Source of the DNA: an uncultured Oscillospiraceae bacterium
Lineage (GTDB): Bacteria; Bacillota_A; Clostridia; Oscillospirales; Oscillospiraceae
Length of the DNA stretch: 15,703 bases
Direction of reading: 5' to 3'
Assembly (NCBI GenBank): GCA_944387755.1
Contig: CALXGC010000117.1
Span: 1 to 15,703 of the forward strand
Positions 12,304 to 15,703 of this stretch are shown piece after piece. Every line of letters begins with the position of its first letter. The stretch's first letter is position 1. Position numbers and translations under genes: made by a program. The notes under the pieces were generated by a model. It worked only from the letters and a program-made list of their open reading frames with translations. It was not told where the DNA came from and made no database searches.

Positions 12304-13485
12304 TTAACGATAGGAGTCGGCCAGCGCCTTAAACTTCGGCAGGGAGCGCTCAATCATTTCGGTCTGCACGCAGTAGGCGAGGCGCACGTGTCCGGGGGCG
12401 CCGAAGCCGGAGCCGGGCACCAGCAGCAGGTCGAACTGTTTGGCCCGCTCGCTGAAGGCCACGTCGTCGCTCCCCAGGGTCCGGGGGAAGAGGTAGAAGG
12501 CTCCGCCGGGCTCCACCACGTGGTAGCCCATCTCCCGCAGGGCGGACACCAGCAGCCGGCAGTTCTTCTCATACACCGACAGGTCGGAGGTCATGTCGCA
12601 GCACAGGGACGTGACCTGCTGGAACAGGCTGGGGGCGTTCACATAGCCCAGGGAGCGCCCGGCCCCCGCCACGGCGGCATAGACCTCCTGGGACTCCGCC
12701 GCGTCTCCGGGGACCAGCACATAGCCCAGGCGCTCGCCGGGGAGGGAGAGGGACTTGCTGAAGGAGTAGCACACGATGGTGTCCCGGTACAGGTGGGGAA
12801 TCCAGGGGGCCGTCTTCCCGCCGAAGACAATCTCCCGGTAGGGCTCGTCGGAGATGAGGTAGATGGGGTGGCCGTACTCGGTCTCTTTTTTCCTCAAAAT
12901 ATCCGCCAGACGCTCCAGGGTCTCCTGGGAGTAGACCACGCCGGAGGGGTTATTGGGGGAGTTGACCACCACGCCCTTGGTGTGGGGGTTCAGCGCCTGC
13001 TCAAAGGCGGCGAAGTCAATCTGGAAGCCCTCGATCTCCGGGGGAATCAGCACCATCTTGGCCCCGGCCCCCTCGATGAACACTTTATACTCCGGGAAGT
13101 AGGGGGCAAAGACGATGAACTCGTCCTCCGGGCAGGTCAGGCCGTTGAACACGCAGCACAGAGAGGCGGCCGCGCCCACGGTGATGTAGAAGTTATCGGC
13201 GGTATAGTTTCCGCCGAAGCGCCGGTTCAGGGAGTCGGCGAACCGCTGCCGGGCGTCCTGGGCGCCCTGGGCGCTGGTGTAGCAGTGGATCAGGTCGGGC
13301 TGCTCCTGCAGAATGCGGATGGCCGTCTCATTCACCTGAGGGGGAGCGGGGACGCTGGGATTGCCCAGAGAGAAGTCGAATACATTCTCCCGGCCAATTT
13401 CGGCGGCCCGCCGGTTGCCGTACTCAAAAAGCTCCCGAATGACGGAGCGGGCGGTGCCCAGTCCAAGCATACGTTTGGAAACCAT
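12304..13485 (-). CDS. Class I/II PLP-dependent aminotransferase (aspartate aminotransferase-like)
   Basis: A 393-aa cytoplasmic fold-type I PLP enzyme that should move an amino group between an amino acid and a 2-oxo acid. Key residues visible: Y69 region (IHCYTSAQG), NSPNNPSG with N179, SDEPY with D213 and Y216, the PLP lysine K244 in SFSKSLSLPGERLGY, and the carboxylate-binding arginine R368 in HVRLAY. The fold and family are clear. The amino-acid preference is not: the sequence is compatible with an aspartate- or aromatic-type enzyme of group I-gamma. The ATG at 13483-13485 has AGGAGGG about 8 nt upstream; a longer open frame of 50 more codons runs upstream, through the promoter, and is rejected. 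It is a single-gene unit with its own promoter and terminator. Confidence 0.93.
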   Translation of the reverse strand: MVSKRMLGLGTARSVIRELFEYGNRRAAEIGRENVFDFSLGNPSVPAPPQVNETAIRILQEQPDLIHCYTSAQGAQDARQRFADSLNRRFGGNYTADNFYITVGAAASLCCVFNGLTCPEDEFIVFAPYFPEYKVFIEGAGAKMVLIPPEIEGFQIDFAAFEQALNPHTKGVVVNSPNNPSGVVYSQETLERLADILRKKETEYGHPIYLISDEPYREIVFGGKTAPWIPHLYRDTIVCYSFSKSLSLPGERLGYVLVPGDAAESQEVYAAVAGAGRSLGYVNAPSLFQQVTSLCCDMTSDLSVYEKNCRLLVSALREMGYHVVEPGGAFYLFPRTLGSDDVAFSERAKQFDLLLVPGSGFGAPGHVRLAYCVQTEMIERSLPKFKALADSYR

Positions 13486-13573
13486 AAAGAAAACCCTCCT
13501 GGAAGTCAAATTTACCAATTTTCTCTCCGCTGCGGGAAGCCGGTTTTCCACTGCGGCGGCGGAATACGACGCT

Positions 13574-13602
13574 ATTATAGCACGGCGGTTTAGCGCTGTA
13601 AA
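13574..13602 (-). promoter_or_regulatory. Sigma-A promoter of the aminotransferase gene
   Basis: On the minus strand: TTTACA (13597-13602), a 17-nt spacer and a perfect TATAAT (13574-13579). Transcription should begin around 13567, giving a leader of about 80 nt before the start codon at 13485. Confidence 0.88.
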
Positions 13603-13722
13603 GCGGCGTTTTTCTCCGGATTTCCCACTTTTCAAGTTTGTACTCTTGTATACTAGTTAAAAAATTTATTTTCGTGAAAAGAATGACATTATTTTACAAT
13701 TTTTGTTGTGCAATTTTTCCGA

Positions 13723-13751
13723 TTTACAAACGGCGCAAATCCCACTATAAT
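13723..13751 (+). promoter_or_regulatory. Sigma-A promoter of the Enzyme I-N gene
   Basis: TTTACA (13723-13728), a 17-nt spacer and a perfect TATAAT (13746-13751). The expected start near 13758 leaves a leader of about 100 nt. That leader holds another TTGACA at 13771 without a good -10. Confidence 0.87.
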
Positions 13752-13860
13752 CAAAAATACAGACAGACAGTTGACAAAAACGCCCTTTGAAAGGCCATAT
13801 TTTCCGGCTCTGTCCCAGAAGCAATCCAAACATTTTTCCAAGAGAAGGGGCGGTGACTGT

Positions 13861-14622
13861 ATGAAAATTTTGACCGGACAGTCCATCCTGGACCAGGCCG
13901 CTTACGGACCCCTCCGGGTGTACCGCCGTCAGCCGTTTCAACTGGACTTCCTCTCCAAGCGCACGCCGGAGGAGGAGATCTACCGCTTCCATGCCGCCCA
14001 GCGGCACGCCGTGCTTCAGCTTGCGGAGCTGTACGACCAGGCCGCCGCCCTGGTGGGCCCCAAAGCGGCCTCCATCTTCGCCATCCACGCCATGCTGCTG
14101 GAGGACGTCACCTTCGAGGACAGCATTCTCTCCATCATTCAGACCCAGTACGCCACGGCGGAGTACGCCGTCCAGGTGGCGGGCACCAGCTTCTCCGCCG
14201 CCTTCGCCGCCCTGGATAACCCCTATATGGCCGCGCGGGGGGCCGACCTGCGGGATATCTCCAACCGTATGATACGGCTTCTGCTGGGCCTGAGGGCGCC
14301 GGAGCTGCTGGGAAGCCGCCCGGCGATTTTGGTCGCCGACGAGCTGCTGCCCAGCGAGGCCATCGCCGCGGACCGGAAAAAATTCCTGGGCGCGGTGGTC
14401 CGGCACGGCAGCCAGGACAGCCACACCGCCATCCTGATGCGCCTGCTGCATGTCCCCGCCCTGGTCCAGACGGACCTCCCCCAGGACTGCGACGGGCACC
14501 CCGCCCTGCTGGACGGGGTTCATCACCGCCTGTGGGTGGACCCGGACCAGAAGATTCTCAGCGAGATGGGCTTCGGTCCAAAGCCCAAAGCCCGCACGCC
14601 CAGAGTGCTGGCCGCGCCGTAA
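13861..14622 (+). CDS. Stand-alone PTS Enzyme I N-terminal (phospho-histidine) domain protein
   Basis: A 253-aa protein matching only the first half of PTS Enzyme I (PtsI, normally about 570 aa). Conserved landmarks line up in order: MKILTGQSI start, helical HPr-binding region with SIFAIHAMLLED (72-82), the linker PYMAARGADLRDISNRMIRLLLG (121-143), ADELLPSEA (159-167), and the phospho-histidine motif GSQDSHTAILMR with H188, close to His189 of the E. coli enzyme. The first conserved block after the histidine (VPALV...LLDGVHHRLWVDP) is present, then the protein ends in a short basic tail. The PEP-binding and dimerising TIM barrel is absent. In E. coli the isolated N-domain can exchange phosphate with HPr but not with PEP, so this protein would need another phosphate source or be a regulator (inference). 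GGGGCGGTGA precedes the ATG. It has its own promoter and terminator. Confidence 0.85.
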   Translation: MKILTGQSILDQAAYGPLRVYRRQPFQLDFLSKRTPEEEIYRFHAAQRHAVLQLAELYDQAAALVGPKAASIFAIHAMLLEDVTFEDSILSIIQTQYATAEYAVQVAGTSFSAAFAALDNPYMAARGADLRDISNRMIRLLLGLRAPELLGSRPAILVADELLPSEAIAADRKKFLGAVVRHGSQDSHTAILMRLLHVPALVQTDLPQDCDGHPALLDGVHHRLWVDPDQKILSEMGFGPKPKARTPRVLAAP

Positions 14623-14634
14623 TACAAAAACAAA

Positions 14635-14672
14635 GCAAGGGGCAGAAACCGCCGGTTTCTGCCTCTTGTTTT
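14635..14672 (+). terminator. Rho-independent terminator of the Enzyme I-N gene
   Basis: GGCAGAAACC (14641-14650), loop GCC, GGTTTCTGCC (14654-14663), extended by outer pairs between GCAAG and CTTG, then a modest T-rich tail (TCTTGTTTT). It starts 13-19 nt after the stop codon, so the gene ends as a proper unit rather than running into lost sequence. Confidence 0.82.
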
Positions 14673-14690
14673 GCCTGCGCTCTGGGGGAA

Positions 14691-14719
14691 TTGTATTTTC
14701 GCGGAAGATATGCTAAAAT
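14691..14719 (+). promoter_or_regulatory. Sigma-A promoter of the coiled-coil gene
   Basis: TTGTAT (14691-14696), a 17-nt spacer and TAAAAT (14714-14719). The -10 is good and the -35 is moderate. The expected leader is about 40 nt before the start codon at 14768. Confidence 0.7.
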
Positions 14720-14767
14720 CATATCCGTCAATCAACGGCCCCCAGCGGGGCGGAGGCGAGGTGCTCT

Positions 14768-15418
14768 ATGGACCATCCATTTCGTACCGCCCTGATGGGC
14801 GGATTTAACCGGCAGGATGTGCTGCAATATCTGGAACAGACGGCGGCGGCCAGCGCCAGAGAGCTCCAGGCCCTCCAGGACCGCCTGGAGGAGCGGGAGC
14901 GCGACTGCCGGCGCCTGTCCGCCCAGGCGGCGGAGGCGGAGGCCCTCCGCCGGGAGCGGGACCTTTTGGAGGAGGAGCTGGCCGGTGTCCGCCGGACCCT
15001 TGCGGACTGCCAGGCCCGCCTCCAGGAGCAGGAGCGGGAGGCGGCCGCCCTCCGCCAGGAGACGGCGGCCCTCCGGGCCCGTGTGGAGGCCCTGGAGCCG
15101 GAGGCCTCCGCCTATGCCGCCGTCAAGGACCGCACCGCCGGGGTGGAGCTGGAGGCCCACCGCCGGGCCAGAGAGATTCTGGACCAGGGCGAGGAGCAGG
15201 CCGGGGCCCTGCGGCAGAGGGTGGAGCGCTGGATGTGCCGGGTGGAGGAGGAGTATGGCGGCCTGTGCGCGGAGCTGGAGGCCGCGGCGGACCAGGCTTC
15301 CGGCCAGCTGAAAAAGTCCCAGCAGTGCCTGGACGAGCTGCGCACCCTGTTCTCCGATCAGAAGATTGCGCTGAACGCCCTCTCCCAGACCTATACGGGA
15401 ATAGAGGAGTTTAAATAA
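14768..15418 (+). CDS. DivIVA-like coiled-coil protein
   Basis: A 216-aa protein. A short N-terminal head, FRTALMGGFNRQDVLQYLEQ (residues 5-24), resembles the membrane-curvature/anchor motif of DivIVA/GpsB-type proteins, with the aromatic-Gly and DV-x-x-Y-L/I pattern. It is followed by an almost unbroken coiled coil (about 25-120) rich in Ala, Glu, Arg, Gln and Leu, a short break near ALEPEASAYAAVKD, and a second helical section to the end. There is no membrane helix or signal peptide. Proteins like this often scaffold division or polar complexes, but function is inferred from shape alone. The ATG has GAGGTG 4 nt upstream, which is close, with GGAGGCGAG a little further away. It has its own promoter and terminator. 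Confidence 0.82.
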   Translation: MDHPFRTALMGGFNRQDVLQYLEQTAAASARELQALQDRLEERERDCRRLSAQAAEAEALRRERDLLEEELAGVRRTLADCQARLQEQEREAAALRQETAALRARVEALEPEASAYAAVKDRTAGVELEAHRRAREILDQGEEQAGALRQRVERWMCRVEEEYGGLCAELEAAADQASGQLKKSQQCLDELRTLFSDQKIALNALSQTYTGIEEFK

Positions 15419-15429
15419 GGCCACATACC

Positions 15430-15464
15430 AAAACAGGGACGCCGGCGCGTCCCTGTTTTTTTGT
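15430..15464 (+). terminator. Rho-independent terminator of the coiled-coil gene
   Basis: AAACAGGGACGC (15431-15442), loop CGGC, GCGTCCCTGTTT (15447-15458), followed by TTTTTGTTTT. It begins about 12 nt after the stop codon. Confidence 0.93.
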
Positions 15465-15475
15465 TTTCTGCTTGG

Positions 15476-15503
15476 CTGTAGGGGCGCACATTGTGCGCCC
15501 GCT
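15476..15503 (-). repeat. Intergenic GC-rich palindromic repeat, copy 2
   Basis: On the minus strand it reads AGCGGGCGCACA...TGTGCGCCCCTAC, 24 of 28 identical to the element at 3486-3513. Here the internal palindrome is more perfect (GGGCGCACA against TGTGCGCCC). It lies 12 nt beyond the terminator of the coiled-coil gene. Confidence 0.72.
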
Positions 15504-15530
15504 CACCGGAGTCAAACAACAAACGTTTGC

Positions 15531-15560
15531 GTGGGGCGCGACGGCTCCGGCGCGCCCACC
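15531..15560. repeat. GC-rich hairpin next to the intergenic repeat
   Basis: GGGCGCG (15534-15540) pairs with CGCGCCC (15551-15557) around a 10-nt loop, without a T-tract. It stands 27 nt from repeat copy 2 and may belong to the same compound intergenic element. Between them is a perfect palindrome CAAACGTTTG (15520-15529). Confidence 0.5.
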
Positions 15561-15636
15561 AAAGCCTTCCCCCCACAGACGCGAATCAATAGTTGAAACA
15601 CAAAAGGAAGCAAGAAAAGGCAAGGGCAGCAAAGAC

Positions 15637-15703
15637 ATGGAAAAACAGGCCCTCCAGAGAGCGGACGCAAGAGGCATTCTGAATGCCGGATTTCACATTG
15701 ATC
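15637..15703 (+). CDS. Possible start of a gene running off the window, 22 codons seen
   Basis: From ATG at 15637 the frame stays open to the end (begins MEKQALQRADARGILNAGFHID). Upstream there is only a weak purine-rich ribosome-binding candidate (AAGGCAAGGG, 15617-15626), and no promoter was found. Third positions are less G/C-rich than in the neighbouring genes. The fragment is too short to identify. Confidence 0.3.
   Translation, partial: MEKQALQRADARGILNAGFHID

Larger units (their letters stand above)
13486..13860. other. 375-nt divergent intergenic region, AT-rich in the middle
   Basis: Between the divergent aminotransferase and Enzyme I-N genes. It holds one well-formed promoter in each direction (13574-13602 minus, 13723-13751 plus). 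About 120 nt between them (13603-13722) are clearly more AT-rich than the surroundings and contain a direct repeat of CAATTTTT (13697-13704 and 13711-13718). A further TTGACA at 13771-13776 has only a poor -10. No convincing gene is seen here. Confidence 0.7.

Noticed and set aside
12388..13593. A 401-codon plus-strand frame opposite the aminotransferase
   Set aside because: It is antisense to a gene with all PLP-enzyme motifs, has no start signal, and is low-complexity.
13486..13635. N-terminal extension of the aminotransferase by 50 codons
   Set aside because: The extension would run through the promoter at 13574-13602, whereas the ATG at 13485 has a strong ribosome-binding site and fits the family.
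15411..15677. Minus-strand 88-codon frame over the final intergenic region
   Set aside because: It spans a terminator, a repeat and a hairpin, and has no ribosome-binding site; it is typical spurious coding from GC-rich repeats.

Overview
The window comes from a GC-rich, strictly anaerobic Firmicute, most likely an Oscillospiraceae (Flavonifractor/Lawsonibacter-like) gut bacterium. This is inferred from the strong G/C bias at third codon positions, GGAGG-type ribosome binding sites, sigma-A promoters with 17-nt spacers, a class III (oxygen-sensitive) ribonucleotide reductase, and a GC-rich intergenic palindrome (AGCGGGCGC...TGTGCGCCCCTAC) of a kind I associate with that family. The species cannot be named from sequence alone.

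Layout. 3-794: C-terminal end of an anaerobic ribonucleotide reductase (nrdD) fused to a redoxin domain. It converges through a bidirectional terminator on a minus-strand envelope protein (zinc ribbon, one membrane helix, BIG2, SH3b; 863-1750). A divergent promoter pair (1813-1938) separates that gene from a CbxX/CfxQ-type AAA+ ATPase (2011-3417). An intergenic repeat follows, then mtaB (tRNA methylthiotransferase) overlapping a metallo-beta-lactamase-fold hydrolase gene, and a 72-aa protein of unknown function, closed by a terminator. A new promoter at 5750-5778 drives four tightly packed genes: an AlgI-type MBOAT O-acyltransferase, an AlgJ/DHHW-type SGNH partner, a 127-aa unknown, and an AlkZ-like winged-helix protein. 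Next comes a two-gene unit of a small membrane protein and a 64-aa XRE regulator, preceded by a strong promoter with a perfect inverted repeat at the expected start of transcription. It converges on pyruvate kinase (pyk, minus) through another bidirectional terminator. A class I aminotransferase (minus) lies upstream of pyk. A 375-nt AT-rich divergent region then leads to a stand-alone PTS Enzyme I N-terminal domain (253 aa, without the PEP-binding barrel), and finally to a DivIVA-like coiled-coil protein. The last 285 nt hold a terminator, a second copy of the intergenic repeat, a GC-rich hairpin and possibly the start of another gene.

How the genes work together. Most are housekeeping genes: dNTP synthesis, tRNA modification, glycolysis, amino-acid metabolism and cell-envelope work. 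The AlgI/AlgJ pair is a coherent unit for O-acetylating an extracellular polymer. The membrane protein/XRE pair looks like a self-regulated module. The most unusual item is the isolated Enzyme I phospho-histidine domain, which has its own promoter and terminator and keeps the active-site histidine, but cannot take phosphate from PEP by itself.

Limits. Domain calls are by eye from motifs; no database search or structure prediction was run. No rRNA, tRNA, CRISPR array, prophage or insertion sequence was recognised.
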